Shown one piece after another: positions 10,497-22,424 of a stretch of DNA of 64,000 nucleotides. The stretch spans positions 87,234,336 to 87,298,335 of the forward strand of contig CM055897.1 in the NCBI GenBank assembly GCA_029582155.1, given 5' to 3'. The first letter of the stretch is position 1; every line of letters begins with the position of its first letter. The notes below the pieces were generated by a model, which made no database searches, was not told where the DNA came from, and was given only the letters and a program-made list of their open reading frames with translations. The position numbers were made by a program, and so were the translations under genes. The DNA is from Panopea generosa. Its lineage: Eukaryota > Mollusca > Bivalvia > Adapedonta > Hiatellidae.

Positions 10497-13400
10497 TACA
10501 TGCATACAACTGGTATAATGTGGCTAACTGGTATAATGTAGCTGACTGGTATAATGTGGCTGAATGGTATAATGTGGCTGACTGATATGTGGCTGACTGG
10601 TATAATGTAGCTGACTGGTATAATGTGGCTGAATGGTATAATGTGGCTGACTGATATGTAGCTGACTGGTATAATGTGGCTGACTGGTATAATGTAGCAG
10701 ACTGGTATAATGTTGCTGACTGGTATAATGTAGCAGACTGGTATAATGTGGCTGACTGGTATAATGTAGCAGACTGGTATAATGTGGCTGACTGGTATAA
10801 TGTAGCAGACTGGTATAATGTAGCTGACTGGTATAATGTAGCAGACTGGTATAATGTAATAGACTGGTATAATGTAATAGACTGGTATAATGTGGCTGAC
10901 TGGTATAATGTAGCAGACTGGTATAATGTAATAGACTGGTATAATGTAATAGACTGGTATAATGTGGCTGACCGGTATAATGTAGCTGACTAGTATAATG
11001 TAGCTGACTGGTATACTGTGGCTGACTGGTATAATGTAGCAGACTGGTATGATGTAGCAGGCTGGTATAATGTTGCTGACTGGTATAATGTAGCAGACTG
11101 GTATAATGTTGCTGACTGGTATAATGTGGCTGACTGGTATAATGTGGCAGACTGGTATAATGTGGCTGACTGGTATAATGTAGCTGACTGGTATAATGTG
11201 GCTGACTGGTATAATGTGGCTGACTGGTATAATGTGGCAGACTGGTATAATGTGGCTGACTGGTATAATGTGGCTGACTGGTATAATGTGGCAGACTGGT
11301 ATAATGTGGCTGACTGGTATACTGTGGCAGACTGGTATAATGTGGCAGACTGGTATAATGTGGCTGACTGGTATAATGTGGCTGACTGGTATAATGTGGC
11401 AGACTGGTATAATGTGGCTGACTGGTATAATGTGGCAGACTGGTATAATGTGGCTGACTGGTATAATGTGGCTGACTGGTATAATGTGGCTGACTGGTAT
11501 AATGTGGCTGACTGGTATAATGTGGCAGACTGGTATAATGTGGCTGACTGGTATAATGTGGCTGACTGGTATACTGTGGCTGACTGGTATAATGTAGCAG
11601 ACTGGTATGATGTAGCAGGCTGGTATAATGTTGCTGACTGGTATAATGTAGCAGACTGGTATAATGTTGCTGACTGGTATAATGTGGCTGACTGGTATAA
11701 TGTAGCAGACTGGTATGATGTAGCAGGCTGGTATAATGTTGCTGACTGGTATAATGTAGCAGACTGGTATAATGTTGCTGACTGGTATAATGTAGCAGAC
11801 TGGTATGATGTTGCTGACTGGTATACTGTGGCAGACTGGTATAATGTTGCTGACTGGTATAATGTGGCTGACTGGTATACTGTGGCAGACTGGTATAATG
11901 TGGCAGACTGGTATAATGTGGCTGACTGGTATAATGTGGCTGACTGGTATAATGTAGCTGACTGGTATAATGTGGCTGACTGGTATAATGTGGCAGACTG
12001 GTATAATGTGGCTGACTGGTATGTAGCTTACTGGTATAATGTGGCTGACTGGTATAATGTAGCAGACTGGCATATTGTGGCTGACTGGTACAATGTAGCT
12101 GACTGGTATAATGTGGCTGACTGGTATAATTTGCTGACTGGTATAATATAGCAGAGTGGTATAATATGGCTGACTGGTATAATGTAGCAGACTGGTATAA
12201 TGTAGCTGACTGGTATGTAGCTTACCGTATAATGTGTCTGACTGGTAAAATGTAGCAGACTGGTATAATGTGACTGACTAGTATAATGTGGCTGAATGGT
12301 ATGTAGCTAACTGGTATAATGTAGCAGACTGGTATGATGTGGCTGACTGGTCTAATGTAGCAGACTTGTATAATGTGGCTGACTGGTATGTAGCTGACTG
12401 GTATAATGTGGCAGACTGATATAATGTAGCAGGCTGGTATAATATGGCTGACTGGTATAATGTAGCAGATTGGTATAATGTGGCTGACTGATATTATGTG
12501 GCTGACGGGTATGTGGCTGACTGGTATAATGTAGCAGACTGGTATAATGTGGCTGACTAGTATAATGTAGCAGACTGGTATAATGTGGCTGACTGGTATA
12601 ATGTAGCAGACTGGTATAATGTGGCTGACTGGTATAATGTAGCAGACTGGTATAATGTAGCAGACTGGTATAATGTGGCTGACTGGTATAATGTAGCAGA
12701 CTGGTATAATGTGGCTGACTGGTATAATGTAGCAGACTGGTATGATGTGACTGACTGGTATAATGTGGCTGACTGGTATGTAGCAGACTGGTATAATGTG
12801 GCTGACTGGTATAATGTAGCAGACTGGTATAATGTAGCTGACTGGTATAATGTAGCAGATTGGTATTATGTGGCTGACTGATATAATGTAATAGACTGGT
12901 ATAATGTGGCTGACCGGTATAATGTAGCTGACTAGTATAATGTAGCTGACTGGTATACTGTGGCTGACTGGTATAATGTAGCAGACTGGTATGATGTAGC
13001 AGGCTGGTATAATGTTGCTGACTGGTATAATGTAGCAGACTGGTATAATGTTGCTGACTGGTATAATGTGGCTGACTGGTATAATGTGGCAGACTGATAT
13101 AATGTGGCTGACTGGTATGTAGCTTACTAGTTTAATGTGGCTGACTGGTATAATGTAGCAGACTGGCATATTGTGGCTGACTGGTACAATGTAGCTGACT
13201 GGTATAATGTGGCTGACTGGTATAATTTGCTGACTGGTATAATATAGCAGACAGGTATAATGTGGCTGACTGGTATAATGTAGCAGACTGGTATAATGTG
13301 GCTGACTGGTATGTAGCTTACCATATAATGTGTCTGACTGGTAAAATGTAGCAGACTGGTATAATGTGACTGACTAGTATAATGTGGCTGAATGGTATGT

Positions 13401-15255
13401 AGCTAACTGGTATAATGTAGCAGACTGGTATGATGTGGCTGACTGGTCTAATGTAGCAGACTTGTATAATGTGGCTGACTGGTATGTAGCTGACTGGTAT
13501 AATGTGGCAGACTGATATAATGTAGCAAATTGGTATAATGTGGCTGACTGGTATAATGTGGCAGACTGGTATAATGTGACTGACAGGTATGTAGCTGACT
13601 GGTATATTGTGACTGACTGGTATAATGTAGCAGGCTGGTATAATATGGCTGACTGGTATAATGTAGCAGATTGGTATAATGTGGCTGACTGATATTATGT
13701 GGCTGACGGGTATGTAGCTGATTGGTATAATGTAGCAGACTTGTATAATGTGACTGACTAGTATAATGTAGCAAACTGGTATAATGTGGCTGACTGGTAT
13801 AATTTAGCAAACTGGTATAATGTGGCTGTCTGGTATAATGTAGCAGACTGGTATAATGTGACTGACTGGTATAATGTAGCAAACTGGTATAATGTGGCTG
13901 ACTGGTATAATATAGCAGACTGGTATAATGTGACTGACTGGTATAATGTAGCAAACTGGTATAATGTGGCTGACTGGTATAATATAGCAGACTGGTATAA
14001 TGTGACTGACTGGTATAATGTAGCAGGCTGGTATAATATGGCTGACTGGTATAATGTAGCAGATTGGTATAATGTGGCTGACTGATATTATGTGGCTGAC
14101 GGGTATGTAGCTGATTGGTATAATGTAGCAGACTTGTATAATGTGACTGACTAGTATAATGTAGCAAACTGGTATAATGTGGCTGACTGGTATAATTTAG
14201 CAAACTGGTATAATGTGGCTGTCTGGTATAATGTAGCAGACTGGTATAATGTGACTGACTGGTATAATGTAGCAAACTGGTATAATGTGGCTGACTGGTA
14301 TAATATAGCAGACTGGTATAATGTGACTGACTGGTATAATGTAGCAAACTGGTATAATGTGGCTGACTGGTATAATATAGCAGACTGGTATAATGTGACT
14401 GACTGGTATAATGTAGCAAACTGGTATAATGTGGCTGACTGGTATAATTAAGCAAACTGGTATAATGTGGCTGCCTGGTATAATGTAGCAGACTGGTATA
14501 ATGTGGCTGACTGGTATGTAGTTGACAGGTATAATGTGGCTGACTGGTATAATTTGCTGACTGGTATAATGTGGTGGACTGGTTTAATGTAGCTGACTGG
14601 TATAATGTGGCTGGCTGGTATAATTTGCTGTCTGGTTTAATGTGGCTGACTGGTATAATGTGGTTGACTGGTATAATGTAGTTGACTGGTATAATATAAC
14701 AGACAGGTATAATGTGGCTTGATAGTTAAATGTTGCTGACTGATATAATGTGGCTGACTGGTATAATGTGGTTGACTGGTATAATGTCGCTGACTGGTAT
14801 AATGTAACAGACTGGTATAATGTGGCTGACTGGTATAATGTTGCTGACTGGTATGATGTGGCTGACTGTTATAATGTAGCTGACTGGTATAATGTGGCAG
14901 ACTGGTATAATGTGGTTGACTGGTATAATGTAGCTGACTGGTATAATGTAACAGACTGGTATAATGTGGCTTACTGGTATAATGTAGCTGACTGGTATAA
15001 TGTGGCTGACTGTTATAATGTAGCTGACTGGTATAATGTGGCAGACTGGTATAATGTGGTTGACTGGTATAAGGTAGCAGACTGATATAATGTAGCTGAC
15101 TGGTATAATGTAGCTGACTGGTATAATGAAGCAGACTGGTATAATGTGGCTGACTGGTATAATGTGGCTGGCTGGTATGATGTCTAAGCTGACTGTTAGA
15201 CTATAGCTGACTGGTATAATGTGTCAGACTGGTATAATGTGGCTGAATGTAGTTG
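10497..15255 (+). repeat. 18-bp minisatellite array, about 4.75 kb, with higher-order repeats
   Basis: Basic unit GACTGGTATAATGTGGCT or GACTGGTATAATGTAGCA, 18 bp. Because 18 is a multiple of three, frames stay open for hundreds of codons on both strands (for example 10496-12073 minus, 11018-12151 plus), giving hexapeptide repeats with no protein character. Larger blocks are duplicated inside: a 393 bp repeat (13681 versus 14074), a 1096 bp offset (12235 versus 13331) and an offset of about 1942 bp (10971 versus 12913). The right end, after about 14500, is more diverged. Confidence 0.97.
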
Positions 15256-17419
15256 AAATGTGTTTGACATTATCTGTAACATGGCATCTGTGAATTATAA
15301 ATTTAACTATTATATAATTATTAATAATGTAGTATAAGCCTATGATTTTGCTTAATACTTCCAGGATGTGACTAATCAAGGGAGATCCCTCCACCAACCC
15401 ACAAGATAAATTAACAATTCCCCTTTTCTAGCTTAACACAATATGGTATTGCTGGTAGGCCATTACTGGTTTAAAGTGCAGACTTTTGTATTCATTGATG
15501 CTTAAAGTGTGCATATTATTTCACATAGTGTACTTCTGTGAAAAACATTGTGGTGAGCTATGCATAAAACTTACCTATAAAATACCTGATGCTGGAGTTA
15601 TCAGTTTATTAATAAAGGAAATATTTTACCAGTTTCTATGTTTAATATATAGTTTTAAAAAAAAAGTTGTTTATATCCGACAAGTAATTGAAATTGCAGT
15701 TATTATTAGTCATGTCAAGTATTTGGCCTGTCTTCCGATTCAGTATATTCAGATACTTCCTGTATAGGCAAGATTTTTATGATCAGAACTTGAAACACGA
15801 GGGTGGTGATGTTTGTCATGTCGTTGTTACTATGTCACTATTGATATTATAAAAACAGATCTCAGCATATTGTGTGGAATATTTTATGGAGAATAACAAA
15901 ACAAGTAGGTTCCCAGTCAAGTTAATACAATGTAATGCATGTAATGTCGAAAAATGAAGTGAAATAAAATTGTGATCATATAAAATAATTTAGATGTAAT
16001 CATATTAATCTTTTTAAATATTTTATGTTAATTATCATTATGAAATTTTTTACAAAATGAAAGCAAAATTTTTATATTTTATGATATATAAATTTCTTTT
16101 TGAAATATTGGCCATAGTTTTGCTATATACATTTGATAAATACTTTTTGGTGTGTGGGTTCTTTTTGCATTATTGTTTTGTGGGGTTATCGTTGCGCATG
16201 TTTATAAACAATATTATTGGATTGACCTGCAATCAGGTTATCATTACTGTCGTCATGGGTGATTTGTAGAATATCTTCTGGTATTAACCAATAAAATTAA
16301 TGCATATAATACAGCTTAAGATAGATAAAAATTCCCTCCTTATGATAAACATGTCATATTTTAATAGCAAAACTACTAAGTATGTTCCTCGTGTGAACAG
16401 TGTCATAAATTATAGAAATGAAATCCATTGACTCAACTGAATGACCAGATTTCATTGTGAAAATAAAGTGTTTGTCAAATAAAACTGAAATTTTGAGATA
16501 TTTTCTCATCCCCACCACCACAATTGCTTCCCTGCTTGTTTGTATTAACACAGGGTCAGACAGTCTTACTACCTGTATATTGTAATTGACGTTGATCTAT
16601 TAAGTACCTTTGAGATAATTGTAATAAATGGGGCACTTTAAACTGTTTATATTTAAATTGAATTAGGTGGCAAAGTTTGAGTTGGCTCCAAGTGGCTGTG
16701 ACATGCTATATACTATACTGTGGAGGGGATCCAGGGTGTAACTCTTTGAATTTTTAGTTCTTTTTTACTCTGACCTGTGCTCATACCATATTAAACTAGT
16801 GTTAGTGTGTTGTTTTTTTAATCCCCCCCCCTCCTCCACACACACCCATCTCTTTCTCCCCCTCCTCCTTCCTTCCAACATACACACGCTGGATGGATGC
16901 ACTTTTGAGTGTATATCCAGTTTTTAATTGATAAAATTTTTAACTAAAATACTGTTGAAAAAAGGCGTAAAATTTCTTACGGTGAACAATGTTATAATGA
17001 AAATTGAAACTGCTTGAACTATATTATTGTTTGTATAGTTAAAGATATAATGTCAAACCTGTCTTTAAATCACAGCCAGTTGAAGGAAGGAGTAAAAGAG
17101 GTATCATCAATACTGATTTATAATTGTTAATTAATACATTAATCATTTATTAGTTTGGGACAAAAAGAAATTTCACAAGATATTTTTTATTTTGTTTTTA
17201 TCCTCTTGCAAACAAAGTTTGAGACAGTTGACACTGTGTGTAGGTGTCATCATGTTGGTTGGTCTGGCAATCCTTCACTAACTTGTGAATCCAACTACTT
17301 GTACAGTTTTCAGGCAATTAACTTGAAACTTTGTACACATAGTCAACATTCATGTGTCGATGTGTGTTATTGCTCTTGCACAGAACTTCCTTCTGGAGCA
17401 ATAAATAAAGTCAGTGTAG
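15256..17419. other. AT-rich spacer without a recognisable gene
   Basis: I find no convincing exon. Open frames at 15486-15767 and 16057-16269 have the Phe/Ile/Tyr-rich composition of translated AT-rich DNA. A C-run and pyrimidine-rich tract lies at about 16815-16880. The segment 17210-17410 looks like part of a dispersed repeat also hinted at around 18600-18740 and 25750-25880, but alignment by eye is weak. Confidence 0.45.
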
Positions 17420-18595
17420 ATGTGTAATGTAGATGTGTAGTGTAGATCATTGTAGTGTATATGTGTAGTGTAGAAGTGTAATGTTGATGTGTAGTGTGTA
17501 TGTGTAGTGTTGATGTGTAGTGTGTATGTGTTGATGTATAGTGTGTATGTGTTGATGTGTAGTGTATATGTGTAGTTAATATGTGTAGTGTATATGTGTA
17601 GTGTAGTTGTGTAGTGTAGGTGTGTAGTGTATATGTGTAGTGTAGATGTGCAGTGTAAATGTCTAATGTAGATGTGTAGTGTGTATGTGAAGATGTGTAT
17701 GTATAGATGTGTAGTGAAGATGTGTAGTGTAGATGTGTAGTGTAGATGTGTAGTGTATATGTGTAGTGTAGATGTGTAGTGTATATGTGTAGTGTAGATG
17801 TGTAGTGAAGATGTGTAGTGTAGATGTGTAGTGTAGATGTGAAATGTAGATGTGTAGTGTAGATGTGTAGTGTTGATGTGTAATGGTTATGTGTAGTGTA
17901 GATGTGTAGTGTAGATGTGTAGTGAAGATGTGTAGTGTAGCTGTGAAGAGTAGATGTGTAGTGTAGATGTGTAGTGTTGATGTGTTGTGTAGATCATTGT
18001 AGTGTATATTTGTAGTGTAGATGTGTAATGTAGATGTGTAGTGTAGATGTGTAGTGTAGATCATTGTAGTGTATATGTGTAGTGTAGAAGTGTAATGTTA
18101 ATGTGAAGTGTGTATGTGTAGTGTTAATGTGTAGTGTGTATGTGTTGATGTGTAGTGTAGATGTGTAGTTAAGATGTGTAGTGTATATGTATAATGTATA
18201 TGTGTAGTGTAGCTATGTAGTGTAGGTGTGTAGTGTATATGTGTAGTGTATATGTGTAGTGTAGATGTGCAGTGTAAATGTCTAATGTAGATGGTTAGTG
18301 TTGATGTGTAGTGTGTATGTGTAGATGTGTATGTGTAGTGAAGATGTGTAGTGTAGATGTGTAGTGTAGATGTGTAGTGTAGATGTGAAGTGTAGATGTG
18401 TAGTGTAGTGTTGATGTGTAATGGTTATGTGTAGTGTAGATGTGTACTGAAGATGTGTAGTGGAGATGTGTACTGAAGATGTGTAGTGAAGATGTGTAGT
18501 GTAGATGTGAAGTGTAGATGTGTAGTGTAGATGTGTAGTGTTGATGGGTAGTGTAGATGTGTAGTGTAGATGTGAAGTGTAGATATGTGTGTGTG
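17420..18595 (+). repeat. 13-bp minisatellite, + strand almost free of C
   Basis: Unit GATGTGTAGTGTA, 13 bp; starts at 17706, 17719 and 17732. Three units make 39 bp, so all frames on the minus strand can stay open. The + strand is almost entirely G, T and A, a strong strand asymmetry over about 1.2 kb. A block beginning TGTAGATCATTGTAGTGTA recurs at about 17444 and 18056 (offset about 612 bp), showing segmental duplication inside the array. Confidence 0.95.
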
Positions 18596-19424
18596 ACACA
18601 CATTTTCTGACTCTGACTTAGTTCCATTCAAAGTAATTGCCCTTGTAGTAGTAAAATTGCTGTAGTTTCTGTATTGCAATTCTTGTTGAGCAAACTTCTT
18701 CAACAGTTTGCAGGTGATTGACTTGATACTTTGATATACTGTTTCCAGTTTTATTGGTTGGGGAAAACCTTATTTGAGTGGAAGCACTGACCGTATGGAA
18801 GTAACTGACAAACTTTCTCCCATATTTTTTTACCAGTTAGGTTCGATTAATAAAGGTTTATGGTAAACAAATACTTGCATGTAAAGGCAGGTGTATTATT
18901 ACTGTGGAACTGTATTTGTGTTACAGTCATATTGCTTCCAATAAGATGATTTACATACTTCAAAGAAGAGCAGCTGGAAACCGTTTATATTCTATATAAA
19001 TAGAAGTAATTAATTCCCCAATCTTTGAACTATAATTTCTGTGAGGATGAGGGACAGAAAAACTGTAAGTGATGAGGCTTCAGCGACTGTATATCTAACT
19101 TGTTTATGGTCCATAGCACACAGGGGCATATGTACTGATACCATACAGCTACTATATGCTGGTAATTTCATTTCTCTTTCCAGATGTTTGCTATTAACCT
19201 GAATTGGCTTGGATAACACACGATTGCTAGATTATAGGCTATATAATGGTAAGTTTTTTTTTTTTTATTTTAACTATTTATAATATCAATAAAGAATTGA
19301 TATAAATGATTAATTGCCACTTAATGAATGTTGCATTTTTATGTATTTTCTGTATATCAAGAGTGATTGATATGTCTCTGATAATGTTTTATTAGACTAA
19401 AATAGATATTTGGATAAAATGTCT
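18596..19424. other. spacer without a recognisable gene
   Basis: Contains a probable dispersed-repeat fragment next to the preceding array and a T-rich run near 19255. No splice-flanked open frame was recognised. Confidence 0.4.
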
Positions 19425-21325
19425 TGCTCAAGACAAGATTTGATCTAAGAACTGTACGTTGACAAGATTTGGTTTAAGAACTGTACGTTGACAATATTTA
19501 GTCTAAGAACTGTAGGTTGACAATATTTGATCTAATTACTATACATTGACAAGATTTGGTCTAAGAACTGTACGTTGACAAATTTAGTCTAAGAACTGTA
19601 TGTTGACAAAATTTAGTCTAAGAACTGTATGTTGACAAGATTTGATCTAAGAACTATACGTTGACAAAATTTAGTCTAAGAACTGTACGTTGACAAAATT
19701 TAGTCTAAGAACTGAACATTGACAAAATTTGGTCTAAGAACTGTCGGTTGACAAAATTTAGTCTAATAACTGAACATTGACAAGATTTGGTCTAAGAACT
19801 GTATGTTGACAAAATTTAGTCTAAGAACTGAACATTGACAAGATTTGGTCTAAGAACTGTATGTTGACAAGATTTGATCTAAGAACTGTATGTTGACAAA
19901 ATTTGGTGTAAGAACGTACAAGATTTGGTCTAAGAACTGTATGTTGACAAGATTTGGTCTAAGAACTGTATGTTGACAAAATTTGATCTAAGAACTATAT
20001 GTTGACAAAATTTAGTCTAAGAACTGTACGTTGACAAAATTTAGTCTAAGAACTGAACGTTGACAAAATTTGGTCTAAGAACTGTACGTTGACAAAATTT
20101 AGTCTAAGAACTGAACATTGACAAGATTTGGTCTAAGAACTGAACATTGACAAGATTTGGTCTTAGAACTGTATGTTGACAAGATTTGATCTAAGGAGTG
20201 TACGTTGACAAGATTTCGTCTAAGAACTGTACGTTGACAATATTTAGTCTAAGAACTGTACATTGACATTATTTGATCTAAGTACTGTACGTTGACAAGA
20301 TTTGGTCTAAGAACTGTATGTTGACAAAATTTGATCTAAGAACTGTATGTTGACAAAATTTAGTCTAAGAACTGTATGTTGACAAAATTATATCTAAGAA
20401 CTGAACATTGACAAGATTTGGTTTAAGATCTGTATGTTGACAAGATTTGATCTAAGAACTGTATGTTGACAAAATTTGGTCTAAGAACTGTACGTTGACA
20501 ATTTAGTCTAAGAACTGTACATTGACAAAATTTAGTCTAAGAACTGAACATTGACAAGATTTGGTCTAAGAACTGAACATTGACAGGCTTTGGTCTTAGA
20601 ACTGTATGTTGACAAGATTTGATCTAAGAAGTGTACGTTGACAAGATTTCGTCTAAGAACTGTACGTTGACAATATTTAGTCTAAGAACTGTACATTGAC
20701 AATATTTGATCTAAGTACTGTACGTTGACAAGAATTGGTCTAAGAACTGTATGTTGACAAAATTTGATCTAAAAACTGTATGTTGACAAAATTTAGTCTA
20801 AGAACTGTATGTTGACAAAATTGAATCTAAGAACTGAACATTGACAAGATTTGGTTTAAGATCTGTATGTTGACAAGATTTGATCTTAAAACTGTATGTT
20901 GACAAAATTTGGTGTTAGAACGGACAAGATTTGATCTGAGAACTGTACATTTGCAAGATTTGATCTAAGGACTGTAGGTTGGCAAGATTGGATCTAAGAA
21001 TTGTACGTTGACAAGATTCGATCTAAGATTTGTACGCTGGCAAGCTTCGATCTTAGAACTGTACGTTGGCAAGTCTTGATCTAAGAACTGTACGATTGCA
21101 AGCTTCGATCTAAGAACTGCACATTGGCAAGATTTGATCTAAGATCTACGTCGACAAGATTTGATCCAAGATTTGATCTAAGAACTGTATGTCGGCAAGA
21201 TTCGATCTAAGAATTGTACGTCGGCAAGATTCGATCTAAGAACTGTACATTGGCAAGATTTGATTTAAGAACTGTACATTGGCAAGATTTTATCTAAAAA
21301 CTGTACGTTGACAAGATTTGAAGAC
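19425..21325 (+). repeat. 29-bp minisatellite, about 65 units
   Basis: The unit is the 20-mer ACAAGATTTGGTCTAAGAAC followed by TGTATGTTG, 29 bp. Frequent variants are AAAATTTAGTCTAAG and GAACATTGACAAG. A block of about 15 units is duplicated: the TCTTAGAACTGTATG landmark occurs at 20161 and 20594 (offset 433). Units after 20930 are more diverged (GGCAAG, TTCGATC variants), as at an old array edge. It is unrelated in sequence to the other 29 bp array at 8205. Confidence 0.95.
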
Positions 21326-21350
21326 AATACAGTGAATCAATATGAGTGTT

Positions 21351-21430
21351 AGCTTATTCAGTGCACAAATAAAGCTAGTTTAGTGATATAAGCTTATTCA
21401 GTGCACAAATAAAGCTAGTTTAGTGATATA
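21351..21430 (+). repeat. 40-bp perfect tandem duplication
   Basis: Two exact 40 bp copies, 21351-21390 and 21391-21430, each beginning AGCTTATTCAGTGCACAAAT, sit just beyond the edge of the 29 bp array. Confidence 0.97.
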
Positions 21431-22424
21431 CAGTAGACTTGCAGTTAAGCTTTTGCAATCGCCCTGTTTTAAATATTGCTTCAAACGCCTTCTGTGAAAC
21501 CCCTTGACAGATTTTTACCAAATTTTGTGTGCGCTGCATTTTTAAAGGAAGCTCTCTTATGTGTGTTCAAATCATGAACATGTAGTCAAGTAAGGCTGCA
21601 CCCCAGAGGCTTATGATTTTTATTTTTAATTTAAAAATCTTTTCCAAAGTTTTGTGTTTTTCTTTTAGGTTTTTTCAAGCCATGACCCTAGGATAAAAAA
21701 TGGTCTGCCCTGTTAGGGGATTTTGCTTTTTACATGGAAATTTTCTGGGGAAAACACATAATTCTCATTCTTACCATTTTGGAAAAAGTGGCAAGTGAAA
21801 TCAGATGAGCAATTTTGACCTCTCATTAGTTCATTTTAGCAGAACAAATATTATAATAGAATTATCAGCTTGGAAGCGGGTTCACCCCTCCACTCCATCA
21901 AAGTCTGGTCATCATTATAACAATTTGTAAATGACAAAATACACTTTAAACCTTCGTAAAATTGTCAACAACAAGATCTATGTTTAAGTTACAGCGAGGA
22001 GTTTCATATCCCTGTACCAGGAAGAATCACTGGCATAAGTCTTAAACACTCGGTCACATGCGCCAGGAGAAAACATTCCCATTACTTATTTATGATTCAT
22101 ATACTTGAACTTTTATGCATGATTCTTCTATATTGTTAATTTCTGCTTGAAAGGAAAGTGTGTCCTGTGAAAAACAATTAACTGGCGTATAACAATAGGC
22201 AATATGCCTCTATAGTTATTTATAATTGAAATTTGATCGGCTAAAAACAATTAAATGTAGTTCATGTAACACAGTGACTAAGTAAGCATTGTTGTCAGTT
22301 AATCATTTTTTTTTAATTAAAATTGAGTTTAAATAACAAGTCATTACCATGTTATATACCATTCATTGCAGTAAGCTAAAGTTGATTTGTGTTTCTACGC
22401 ATTTTGGAGAAATTTAATTTATAT
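21431..22424. other. spacer, probable dispersed-repeat remnants
   Basis: The segment 21470-21830 (GACAGATTTTTACCAAATTT onwards) reads like a dispersed molluscan repeat, but no second copy is recognised in this window. No exon is supported. Confidence 0.35.

Noticed and set aside
10496..12073. 525-codon minus-strand open frame and the overlapping 377-codon plus-strand frame in the 18-bp array
   Set aside because: The period is a multiple of three and lacks stops in several frames, so open frames are automatic. Both strands are open, the peptides are pure short repeats and no splice or start context exists.
17155..17427. 90-codon cysteine-containing open frame before the 13-bp array
   Set aside because: It runs into the array, lacks acceptor/donor support in phase, and the nucleotide sequence looks like a dispersed repeat.
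17663..18627. Thr/His-rich minus-strand open frames in the 13-bp array
   Set aside because: Three 13-mers make 39 bp without stops in any of the frames used, so openness carries no coding information.
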